Shown here in pieces: positions 36,101 through 43,157 of a DNA stretch of 64,000 nucleotides; the first letter of the stretch is position 1, and the number at the start of each line of letters is the position of its first letter. Source of the DNA: Polyangia bacterium. GTDB taxonomy: Bacteria; Myxococcota_A; Polyangia; Nannocystales; Nannocystaceae. A program made the translations under genes and the position numbers. The notes beneath the pieces were generated by a model, which did no database searches, was not told where the DNA came from, and was given only the letters and a program-made list of their open reading frames with translations. The stretch covers positions 62,001 through 126,000 of the forward strand of contig JAUIFF010000007.1 of assembly GCA_030429545.1 (NCBI GenBank), given 5' to 3'.

Positions 36101-36883
36101 GCCTAGTTTTTCTGACTTCCCTGGCTTGTTCTTCGCTTTCGCTCCCGGTTTGGCCGTACCCTCGGTCCCTTCGGGGGCTTGCGCACCATCGCTTGGCACC
36201 GGGCTGTGTTCGTCTGCCGCAGATGGTTGGGTCTCGGGCTTCGGGTCGATATCCGGAACTGGGGTTGGCGACTGCTCGAGCTTGGCAATCCGCGTCTCAA
36301 TCGCGGCGATTTGTTCTCCGAGTTGGCTGCGTCGACGGGCAACCGCCGCCGGGTCGAGAATGTCGATCTCGAAGATCTCGGGTAGCGAGAGGCCCTCGGG
36401 CAACTCTCCGGTCACGAGTTTTTTGAGCCCACGCAGCTGCAGTTCGAGGTGGTCGACTCTGGCCTGAACAGCGACGGGGTCGTCGAGCTGGGGCAACTCC
36501 GGCATGTGCACGACCGGCTTGACCGGGGCTTCAGCCGGGGGCGTAACTTTCTCGGGCGTTGTCTCGGGCGTTTTCTCGGGCGTTTTCTCGACCGATTCCG
36601 GTACAGAAGGCGGCTGCACGGGATCAGCGGGCGGTTGTGGTTTGGCGCCCGCAAGTTGACCGGCGGTCTCGGGCTTGGCCTGCGGAGGCTCGACTGCTGG
36701 CTTGTTTGCGGCGTCGGCCTGGGCAACTGGTTTTTTTCCACCCGGCTCAGCCGCGGGGGCGGCATTCGGCTGCTCAGCCTGGGCCGAGAACGACACAAGC
36801 AGCCAGGCTGCGGCGGCGAGTGGGGTTAAAAACGACAGGCGCGAGGATGCGCGACCGCGGGCGTGGGAGTGGGAAGCCGGCAT
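33158..36883 (-). CDS. large membrane protein: coiled coil, six membrane segments and a C-terminal P-loop NTPase
   Basis: A signal peptide (LTPLAAAAWLLVSFSAQA) is followed by a Pro/Ala/Glu-rich region to about residue 125, an alpha-helical stretch and a long coiled coil (about 300-560) that should lie in the periplasm. Six membrane segments fall between about 620 and 840. The cytosolic end has a P-loop NTPase: Walker A VVADSGYGKTSW near residue 935 and Walker B RRIVMLDDAH about 60 residues on, followed by a helical C-terminal domain as in ExeA/STAND ATPases. The layout of coiled coil plus membrane helices recalls the large MscK-type mechanosensitive channels, without the MscS beta domain. An MscS gene follows directly. 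Confidence 0.72.
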   Translation of the reverse strand: MPASHSHARGRASSRLSFLTPLAAAAWLLVSFSAQAEQPNAAPAAEPGGKKPVAQADAANKPAVEPPQAKPETAGQLAGAKPQPPADPVQPPSVPESVEKTPEKTPETTPEKVTPPAEAPVKPVVHMPELPQLDDPVAVQARVDHLELQLRGLKKLVTGELPEGLSLPEIFEIDILDPAAVARRRSQLGEQIAAIETRIAKLEQSPTPVPDIDPKPETQPSAADEHSPVPSDGAQAPEGTEGTAKPGAKAKNKPGKSEKLGAPQEGETAKPEPAATKPEKSGSKTDATTSAALPQFADVPAATPELDVHTSEPAKPIVDVRAEEIRVLQVELQVARARLKVLILPLETRKELFTRDQQRRNAEHAAELAQVKLDEAELVRNDAEKERLDALREAEGASSEKQRELAEARAAAEGLRRDLADLSAELATSEAAFHNALARDDDPITLLLGRVEKAVASPKGRDLAKLFDELAEASKTAREQLASALYAAENDPPTPKHDIELPVIPDDEVLLAAERDRLVELLEKLEVEAETYVERALDLAHLRLAEAFEQENNINRAMIRLLDHLPSEKRAAVLGFGPEGIAQLRREVTHLGLAVRWYRLRQRKLPERVVESLRDTYTLIEVVSTGAQLLALLLFAMFVVRRRKSLFERLRANLVRVLRRAWLVRPLQATLAACSHLTPGLMVLLVLTVTWRRLIGLHEVAELRIVYEVLFAYTLYRLCLTAAHRGIAWMIRRRVGPRSENFHTRLYRSLRLIGRTVLLVVILLTTSRYVLGTGHLYRLVAGFAWLCSIPIGLYLIRRWQDDIASAYLRYRDRGALADAVRNTRVHWYGFFVALAAVFILLVVGTWRLAQGFILGFDQSRRALAFFFRRRLERHASEASIVGGMVELPSDLVRALRLDATGDERLIVKHFPKLDEFKRLFDEWKAGHETIGAVLVVADSGYGKTSWLKAARQAVEHKPVHHVELKRRLLSQRQVLQCLARELEVPDNCAGTMNALANWLRAGPRRIVMLDDAHQLYLRGVGTFQAWSLLMDLIERTGNHVFWVCSMGKHPYDYLVWARRGQEVFRATLNLGAWSEQDIAALIHQRVEAAGYDVLYDDLIVDRVEGVEAKAQLVSTEREYSRLIWDYADGCPKVALHCWRNSLVLDKNKQVRVRLFRRPTESLLEQLNGQQQFLLASLIWHETLTVAEAMQSLRYARIVCQDTYTLLTEWGVLEVLEGARYHVTTPWLRAVNRYLRRHHLLP

Positions 36884-37034
36884 AAAAAGGCCCGAGCGTT
36901 GGAGCCCAAACCACTCTACGGCGGTGCACGTATTTTTGAAAAAGATCCACATCTATGGCGCTCGCCGGCATTTTTGGGGCCAACCTGGTTGCCGATACAC
37001 GGGTTGAAGCGCGCATGGTATGTGTCGCGACCCC

Positions 37035-37709
37035 ATGGCCGACACGTCTTCGCCGATCGACGCTCCGGGATGGCTCGCCATCGACCGCCACCTCGGGCAG
37101 CGATACGGCCAACAACTCCCCCACCAGTTCACCAGCCGCACGGCCTACAACTTTCAAAGTGAGAGCCCGCTGCCGGCGATTTCCGTGTGGGAAGCAGGCA
37201 CGCCAGCGCACTGGCATTACGTCACCTACGGGTTTAGCGAGCTGTTTGAAAAGTCGTCGCCCGACCAAAAGCTCTCCGGCTTTGGCTACGAGCTCACGCT
37301 GCGGGTTCCCAAAGGCCCCGGCGAAGATGTCCCGCCACACTGGGGACTGCGCCTGTTGCAGGCGCTGGGCCGCTACGTGTTTACCGAGCAGGCCCCGTTC
37401 GACACCGGCCACCGTGCGGACCTTGGCGCCCCCCTGGCCCCGGGCTCGGCACTGACGGCCATGGCGATTGTCCCCGACCCGGAACTCGGCAAAATCACAA
37501 CGGTATTTGGCGACGTCCTGTTTCTCCAAGTCGTCGGGCTCACGCGGGCCGAACACACCGCCATGCAAAAGCTCAATTATGAGGATGTTGTGCTGCTGCT
37601 CGCCGAAGTTGATCGCCTCGGTCTGACGGACATCGGCCGTAGCTGCTGGACCCACTCGCCGCAAAAAGCCCCGGTGTTCAAGCGTTATGAAGTTGGGATC
37701 CGGTTGTAG
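37035..37709 (+). CDS. SUFU (suppressor-of-fused) domain protein
   Basis: The 224-residue protein matches the SUFU-domain family over its length: WHYVTYGFSELFEK, SGFGYELTLRVPK and LNYEDVVLLLAEVDRLG are recognisable. Bacterial SUFU proteins are often immunity proteins of toxin systems, but many stand alone. Here no toxin-like gene is adjacent. The gene for a GT-C-like membrane protein starts two bases after its stop, so the two are co-transcribed; the SUFU protein may regulate or bind that product. ATG 37035 was chosen as the start most consistent with the family. Confidence 0.8.
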   Translation: MADTSSPIDAPGWLAIDRHLGQRYGQQLPHQFTSRTAYNFQSESPLPAISVWEAGTPAHWHYVTYGFSELFEKSSPDQKLSGFGYELTLRVPKGPGEDVPPHWGLRLLQALGRYVFTEQAPFDTGHRADLGAPLAPGSALTAMAIVPDPELGKITTVFGDVLFLQVVGLTRAEHTAMQKLNYEDVVLLLAEVDRLGLTDIGRSCWTHSPQKAPVFKRYEVGIRL

Positions 37710-37711
37710 GA

Positions 37712-39163
37712 ATGCGCGACCAAGCGGCCAGTGAGGCTCCAAAACCTTCACCGAAAGCTACCCCGACACTCCGGCAACGCCTGCGACTTCCGGCTGTTTT
37801 TGTATGTGCATTTACCCTGATGGCCATCATCGCCGGTCCGCGCCTGTGGCAGCCGACATCCAACAATCATTTTAGCCACCTCGCCCACTCCTGGTTGCAG
37901 GGTCGGCTCGACCACGGCGGACCGCCACCGGGTTTCAAGCAGCGCCAATACGACGACTGGGCCCGGGTCACCACAATCGAGCTTCGCCCCCACAGTGCGC
38001 TCACCGGCCCTATCCGCGGCACTCGATGTGTCCGCGCTGACTGTCGCGCCCACGACAAAACCCACCGCACGCAGACCTACTTGACGACCACCGGTCGCGA
38101 AGTCGCAATCCCGCGGCGCGATATCAAAGCTCGCCAGCAAACCTGGTATGTCACGTTTCCCCCCGGCCCCGCCCTCGCCATGCTGCCCGCGGTTGCACTT
38201 TGGGGCGTGGCGGCCTGGGACCTGCTGATCACCATCGTGTTTGCCGCGGCCATCCCCGTGGTCCTGGTGTCGACGCTCGATCGGATTCGCGGCACCGAAC
38301 AGGGCCAGGGCCGCCAACACCTGTGGCTCGCCGCCGCGTTTTCGCTGGCGAGCCCGGCCCTGTGGGTCGCCACCGCCGGTGGGGTGTGGTTTACCGGCCA
38401 GGTACTCGGAGCATTTTGCACATGCATGTATCTGCGCCATGCATATGCAGCCAACGCACCCATGCGGGCCGGGCTATGGCTCGGACTGGCCGTAAGTTGC
38501 CGGGTCACCCCTGCGTTTGGTGTTATCTTTTTTGCCTGGGAGTGGTGGCGCAACGGACATCACCCCAAGGCCCTACTGCGGTTTGTGGCCCCGCTAGTGG
38601 TGATTGCCGCCATCTTGATGACCCTCAATTTCCTGCGCTTTGACAACCCGTTGGAGTTTGGCCACCGCTACCTGGCGATCCGTTGGCAGTCGCGGATTCA
38701 GGAACTCGGGATGTTTGCCCTCGACTACCTCCCGCGCAACCTCGAAGCGATGTTGTGGTTGCCCCCGCAGGTCAACTGGGGCGCCGCGCCTGCGGTGCGC
38801 GTAAGTCAACACGGGCTCGGGCTGATGTTTGCCACCCCGTGGCTCGCCGCCGTGTTTGCTGCGCGTAAAAAAAATGCGGCCAAATGGGGCCTGCTGGCCG
38901 CAGCCGTAGCCGTGGCGATACCGTCCCTGCTCTACCAAAACACCGGGTTTCGCCAGTTTTCCTATCGCTTTGCCCTCGATTACCTGCCGATGTTGGTGTT
39001 TGTGATCGCCCTCGGCAACGCTGCCCGGCGGCGGTGGTTTGCCCCCCTCGTGGTGCTGGCCTTCGCCATCGGGCTATACGGCGCCTGGTTGTTTGCCCGC
39101 GACCCGGGATACCTGTTTGTCCACGACTACTGGTGGCCGTTTTCTCCGCTGGTCGGCAACTGA
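37712..39163 (+). CDS. multi-pass membrane protein, GT-C glycosyltransferase-like
   Basis: The 483-residue protein has about ten to eleven hydrophobic segments. An extracytoplasmic loop with charged residues after the first segment (NNHFSHLAHSWLQGRLD) includes the Asp/His pattern typical of GT-C mannosyltransferase-like loops, and a late aromatic segment RQFSYRFALDYLPML is typical for lipid-linked sugar transferases. The glycosyl donor would be a polyprenyl-phosphate sugar. The assignment to GT-C is by topology and general resemblance, so moderate. It is immediately downstream of the SUFU gene. Confidence 0.6.
   Translation: MRDQAASEAPKPSPKATPTLRQRLRLPAVFVCAFTLMAIIAGPRLWQPTSNNHFSHLAHSWLQGRLDHGGPPPGFKQRQYDDWARVTTIELRPHSALTGPIRGTRCVRADCRAHDKTHRTQTYLTTTGREVAIPRRDIKARQQTWYVTFPPGPALAMLPAVALWGVAAWDLLITIVFAAAIPVVLVSTLDRIRGTEQGQGRQHLWLAAAFSLASPALWVATAGGVWFTGQVLGAFCTCMYLRHAYAANAPMRAGLWLGLAVSCRVTPAFGVIFFAWEWWRNGHHPKALLRFVAPLVVIAAILMTLNFLRFDNPLEFGHRYLAIRWQSRIQELGMFALDYLPRNLEAMLWLPPQVNWGAAPAVRVSQHGLGLMFATPWLAAVFAARKKNAAKWGLLAAAVAVAIPSLLYQNTGFRQFSYRFALDYLPMLVFVIALGNAARRRWFAPLVVLAFAIGLYGAWLFARDPGYLFVHDYWWPFSPLVGN
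38417..38449. repeat. dispersed palindromic motif TGYANNTRCA (cluster of two; 37 copies in the window)
   Basis: Exact copies found by hand start at 2449, 2889, 4969, 6977, 7726, 10974, 16472, 18310, 20067, 21050, 23077, 23479, 26810, 28297, 28333, 30120, 33911, 35432, 37801, 38417, 38440, 40352, 40559, 40697, 41140, 43716, 44232, 45378, 47455, 49001, 49547, 50176, 52805, 57679, 59486, 60017 and 63600. Many one-mismatch copies exist (141, 6233, 17203, 21880). Twenty-two of about 29 coding copies are in the phase nnT GYA NNT RCA. The function is unknown. Confidence 0.85.
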
Positions 39164-39184
39164 CCGGTCCGCTCCAGCGTTGCC

Positions 39185-40618
39185 CTAAAACTGAAAGTAC
39201 AAAAATGCTGGGGGCGACTCCGGGGCGAGCAGGGCACACAACGTCAACAACGCGACCGCGACATAGAGCTGGACCACCCAGGGCCTGCGCTCGAGCACGG
39301 CACAGATTGCTTGGCTGTCGCGGACCACCAGCATTTGCCACCCCACCACCGCGGTCCCGAGGCCAGCCAAAACCGCCAGGGCCCCGGCTTCGCCCGAAGC
39401 TGTCACTTCGGACAGCCACTTGCCCGGGGCAAACGCGAGCGGGTTGAGTAACTTACCCCAGACAATGGCACAGTCCGCCAAGGTCTCCACGCGAAACAGT
39501 GCCCACCCCAGGCAAACCAAGTGAAAAAACCCGATGCGACGAACCAGTATGGGGAGTTTATCGGCGATCTGAGCGACCGCGCGTAGGCGGCCGATCGCCA
39601 ACAACAGCCCGTGAAACGCCCCCCACAACACAAAACTCCAGGCGGCGCCATGCCACAACCCGCCCAACAACATCGTCGCCATCAGGTTTCCGGCGGTCCG
39701 CAGGCGCGGGCCTCGGTTCCCACCTAGTGGTATGTACAAGTAGTCTCGCAACCACGTCGACAACGAAATATGCCAACGCCGCCAAAACTCGCGGGGTCCA
39801 CAGGCGGCATAGGGCGCATCAAAGTTCTCGCGCAGGCGCACGCCCAAAAGCCGCGCCAGCCCAATGGCAATATCCGAGTAGCCCGAAAAATCGCAATAGA
39901 TCTGCACGGCAAACGCGTAGGTGCCAAGCCACAGAGCCAGGGGATAGACCGAACCCGGATCGGCGTAGGTCGCCTCGACCAAGGGCGCGAGATTGTCGGC
40001 AATGACAACTTTTTTAAAACAGCCGAGGGCAATTCGCTGCCAGCCCGAAAGATCGCCGCGACGGCGTGAGCCAATCGCCGCGAGTTGGGGCAGCAGGTCG
40101 CGCGCACGCTCGATCGGACCGGCCACCAACTGGGGGAAAAACGCGACGTAGTTGGCAAAATCGAGGAGCGAACCACACGGCTTGCGCGACGGGTCGCGGT
40201 AGAGGTCGACCGTGTAGCTCAGGGTTTGAAACGTATAAAACGAGATCCCAACCGGCAGTACCAACCCGAGTGTCGCCGGCTCCAGCGAAACCCCGAGGGC
40301 AGCCAGCAACTCACCCGCGCTGACGACAAAAAAGTCGTAGTACTTAAACAGTGCAAGTACACCGAGGTTGCCGCACAAACTCAACAGCAGAAGCCTTCTG
40401 CGGGTTGAAACCGCAGAGGCCGTCGCCAGCCACCTGCCAACGAGATAGTCGAGGACCGTCGACCCGCACAGCAACAACAAAAAACGCGGGTCCCAGGCGG
40501 CATAAAAGATGTAACTCGCCGCCAGCAACACGAGCTTGCGCGCAGTCCCCCGACTCAATGTAAATACAAACCAAAAGCAGCAAAAAAACAGCCAAAACTC
40601 GGGCGTTGTGAAGATCAC
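39185..40618 (-). CDS. MBOAT-family membrane O-acyltransferase (AlgI/DltB-like)
   Basis: The 477-residue protein is a membrane-bound O-acyltransferase. Hallmarks are ISFYTFQTLSYTVDLYR, the QLVAGPIERARDLLPQ block, FWRRWHISLSTWLRDYLYIP and the active-site His in LGGLWHGAAWSF. Such enzymes move acetyl or other acyl groups onto exopolysaccharide or wall polymers. Translation starts at GTG 40618, which overlaps the stop of the upstream SGNH-type gene by four bases (GTGA), so the two act as a pair, as AlgI does with AlgJ/AlgX. Confidence 0.9.
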   Translation of the reverse strand: MIFTTPEFWLFFCCFWFVFTLSRGTARKLVLLAASYIFYAAWDPRFLLLLCGSTVLDYLVGRWLATASAVSTRRRLLLLSLCGNLGVLALFKYYDFFVVSAGELLAALGVSLEPATLGLVLPVGISFYTFQTLSYTVDLYRDPSRKPCGSLLDFANYVAFFPQLVAGPIERARDLLPQLAAIGSRRRGDLSGWQRIALGCFKKVVIADNLAPLVEATYADPGSVYPLALWLGTYAFAVQIYCDFSGYSDIAIGLARLLGVRLRENFDAPYAACGPREFWRRWHISLSTWLRDYLYIPLGGNRGPRLRTAGNLMATMLLGGLWHGAAWSFVLWGAFHGLLLAIGRLRAVAQIADKLPILVRRIGFFHLVCLGWALFRVETLADCAIVWGKLLNPLAFAPGKWLSEVTASGEAGALAVLAGLGTAVVGWQMLVVRDSQAICAVLERRPWVVQLYVAVALLTLCALLAPESPPAFLYFQF

Positions 40619-41595
40619 TCGGCCCTCGCTCGCCGTCTCATGCTGCGCAGCACCGCGTGCGAAAGCCGTCGCCGCTGGCCGCCATACTCATGCTGGTGCA
40701 GATGCACACCATCGGTAAATCGCTCGGGTGTCCACGGCCCACCCTCAGTCATATCGATAAGCTCAATCCACGGGCGAGAGGCTGCAAGCTCGTGTAAAGC
40801 TTTGCGATGCGCCGCCCAGGCCTTGGTGATCGCAGGTGTGGTGTGCGACAGGCTCTCGTCGGGCAGGATCATCACATTCGACACGGTTGCGAGGTGCTTG
40901 AGGTCGTCAAACAGCATCCGTGTTGCTTCGAGTTTGTAGCGCACCTCATCTTCGTTGTATGAGCAATAGCGGACCCGGGGTGGTGACGGTGGGTTCGCTG
41001 TGGACCAGCGATGGGATTGCCCGGGCTGTGGCCTGCCAACGGTGTAGTAACGCAGCTTTGCCCGAACCGCGGCGGTGTCGGCCGGTCCCTGTGCCCCGGC
41101 GGCGACGATCGAGCGGGCTATGTACCACTGCGGCATCTTTGCATGTGCATACAATTTCCACAGGTCGAATGTCTGCTCGCGCGGGAGCAGCATTCGGTGC
41201 TGCAACACCCGCTTGGAGTGGGGCTCTTCACACATCTGAAAGTGGTTGAGCCCATAAAACGCGTACTCAAAATGCCGCCCACGGGCCAACATATTGCGCA
41301 CCTCGGCCCACGTGCATGCCTGGTGGCAGCCGTTGATATGGGCATCGACAACTTGGTCGCGCGGGATTCGGTAGAGGAACGCAAGCGCACGCATTCGCAG
41401 CCAGTCGCGGCTGGTACTCGAACCCAACACCACCACACCGGAGGCCTCGGGGAGCTTGTCGACCCGTGCGAGCCCACCACGCACAGCATTGCGTTCCCAG
41501 CCGAGGGTCCCGCGGTCGGACACCCAGCGGTCGAGGCTAAACAACAATAGGGGCAGCGCACAGGCTGCTAGCAGGTAGCCGACGCGACGAGCCAT
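40615..41595 (-). CDS. membrane-anchored SGNH/AlgX-like acyl-transfer partner
   Basis: One membrane helix at the N terminus (RVGYLLAACALPLLLFSLD) leads to an extracytoplasmic domain. It opens with VVVLGSSTSRDWLRM (the GxSxS block with the likely nucleophile Ser) and ends with FTDGVHLHQHEYGG, a DxxH block carrying Asp and His of the triad. This is the layout of the SGNH-type partners of MBOAT enzymes, which complete acyl transfer outside the membrane. Start ATG 41595 was chosen; the frame is open for 27 more codons, so it is uncertain. Stop overlaps the MBOAT start. Confidence 0.75.
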   Translation of the reverse strand: MARRVGYLLAACALPLLLFSLDRWVSDRGTLGWERNAVRGGLARVDKLPEASGVVVLGSSTSRDWLRMRALAFLYRIPRDQVVDAHINGCHQACTWAEVRNMLARGRHFEYAFYGLNHFQMCEEPHSKRVLQHRMLLPREQTFDLWKLYAHAKMPQWYIARSIVAAGAQGPADTAAVRAKLRYYTVGRPQPGQSHRWSTANPPSPPRVRYCSYNEDEVRYKLEATRMLFDDLKHLATVSNVMILPDESLSHTTPAITKAWAAHRKALHELAASRPWIELIDMTEGGPWTPERFTDGVHLHQHEYGGQRRRLSHAVLRSMRRRARAE

Positions 41596-41750
41596 TCGAC
41601 GGGGTCTTGCCACCACCCACCCAACTTGCCACAGCTCGCGGTGCCACTCAACACACGCGATCGTGTGCATCAGCAATTAAAAACGAAACTGCCGACGGCC
41701 ACCCGTACCTCAGTACTGGTCGGCGATCGGCAGCACGACAATCGAGCGAT

Positions 41751-42032
41751 CTACGGGGCGACGACTTTGTCGAGCTCTTCGTTGAGCGCGGCCTCGATCT
41801 TGCCCTTGAGCGGACGCAGCAACATGCCGAGTTTGAGGTCGACCGACAGTTTGTCTGGGCTCATCTCGAGCGAGCCCTTCACGCCCTTCCCTTTAACCGA
41901 TGCGCGGGTGTCATTGTCCCAGCTGGCATCGAGGCCAAACTTCTCTTTGAGCTTGCCGCTGAGGGTGTTGAGGCGGGTGCGAAGCTCATCGGTCGACAGG
42001 TTGTGATTGCGGGAAAGGCTGATGTTGGCCAT
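41751..42032 (-). CDS. PHA-granule region family protein (polyhydroxyalkanoic acid system)
   Basis: The 93-residue protein begins MANISLSRNHNLSTDELR and matches the family described from polyhydroxyalkanoate gene regions (pfam09650): KLKEKFGLDASWDNDTRASVKGKGVKGSL and LKGKIEAALNEELDKVV. The role in the family is not well understood. AAGGAAG precedes the ATG at a good distance. There is no PHA synthase in the window. Confidence 0.8.
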   Translation of the reverse strand: MANISLSRNHNLSTDELRTRLNTLSGKLKEKFGLDASWDNDTRASVKGKGVKGSLEMSPDKLSVDLKLGMLLRPLKGKIEAALNEELDKVVAP

Positions 42033-42206
42033 GGGTCTTCCTTGCAAAAGGCCAATCATTTTTTGACGCATGATTGGCGAGACCGGGTTCCATATCAGGA
42101 AAAAACGGGCCTCGCAAACAACCGGCGATTGTCCGGCCAAGCGGGCCCTTGGGCCGATTGCTGCCGGTTTTTTCGGGTTTGGTGGCGAGATGTGGAAGCT
42201 GCCCTC

Positions 42207-43097
42207 GTGCCCCGCGTCATCCCTGCACAACAAAACCATTCACCCGCTGTTGCTGGTGTCATCGCCGACGAGGCTGTCCGCGCGCAATTTCCCGGGCGTC
42301 CCTATTGGCGTTCGCCCGACGGTCGGGCGCAGCTGATCCAGGGCGATAGCCTCGAAGTACTCGAAGCGCTCCAGGAAAACTCGATCGACCTGATCTTTGC
42401 CGACCCCCCATACTTCCTCTCCAATGGCGGTATGACGTGTAAAAACGGCAAACGTACCAAGGTCAACAAGGGCAAGTGGGACAAGAGTCGCGGCGCCGAG
42501 GAAAACCACAAGTTCAACCTACGGTGGTTGGCCGCCTGCCAGCGCGCACTCACTCCCAACGGGACGATTTGGGTGTCTGGCACCTCGCACGTGATCTACA
42601 GCGTGGGGTTTGCCATGCAACAGCTCGGCTTCAAGATGCTCAACGAGATCGTCTGGGAAAAGCCCAATCCGCCGCCCAACCTCTCGTGCCGCTACTTTAC
42701 CCACTCGACCGAGTCGATCCTGTGGGCCGGCAAGCACCGCAAGAGCCGACACTATTTCAACTACGCCCGTATGCGGGAGATCAACGGTGGCAAGCAAATG
42801 AAGTCGGTTTGGCGGATCAAACCGCCGGCCAAGGCCGAGAAGGCCCACGGCAAGCACCCCACGCAGAAGCCCGTTCCGCTGCTCGACCGCATCATCGAAG
42901 CCTCGGCCGAAGAGGACTACCTCATCCTCGACCCGTTCAACGGCAGCGGCACCACGGGAGTGGCCGCCCTCGCCCGCGGACATCGCTACATCGGCATTGA
43001 GCGCGAAACGGAATTCCTCGAACTCGCGCAAAAACGCCTTGCCGAGGCCGCGGACAAACACGCCAAGCCCGGACGTGCCGCCCTACATATTGTGTAG
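42207..43097 (+). CDS. solitary DNA adenine methyltransferase, beta class, DpnA-like
   Basis: The protein resembles M.DpnIIB (DpnA) and related GATC-type enzymes: the catalytic block FADPPYFLSNGG near residue 64 (motif IV DPPY), GTIWVSGTSHVIYSVG, the CRYFTHSTESILWA block, KHPTQKPVPLLDRI and the SAM-binding DPFNGSGTTGVAA near 243. GTG 42207 is the likely start (GGAAG eight bases upstream); GTG 42192 is in frame too. The recognition site would be GATC by similarity; not proven. There is no restriction endonuclease next to it, so it may be an orphan regulator rather than part of a restriction system. A terminator follows. Confidence 0.86.
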   Translation: MPRVIPAQQNHSPAVAGVIADEAVRAQFPGRPYWRSPDGRAQLIQGDSLEVLEALQENSIDLIFADPPYFLSNGGMTCKNGKRTKVNKGKWDKSRGAEENHKFNLRWLAACQRALTPNGTIWVSGTSHVIYSVGFAMQQLGFKMLNEIVWEKPNPPPNLSCRYFTHSTESILWAGKHRKSRHYFNYARMREINGGKQMKSVWRIKPPAKAEKAHGKHPTQKPVPLLDRIIEASAEEDYLILDPFNGSGTTGVAALARGHRYIGIERETEFLELAQKRLAEAADKHAKPGRAALHIV

Positions 43098-43118
43098 CTA
43101 CAATTTTATGCCCGTCAG

Positions 43119-43146
43119 CGGCCGCCACAACGCGGCCGTTTTTTAT
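43119..43146 (+). terminator. rho-independent terminator of the methyltransferase gene
   Basis: CGGCCGC-CACAAC-GCGGCCG forms a seven-pair stem and is followed by TTTTTTA. It lies between the methyltransferase gene and the convergent radical SAM gene. Confidence 0.9.
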
Positions 43147-43157
43147 TTTTTATTGGT

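Noticed and set aside
42207..43097. The methyltransferase as the enzyme for TGYANNTRCA
   Set aside because: Its closest known relatives act on GATC; there is no evidence for the decamer. Kept only as a suggestion to read methylation data.
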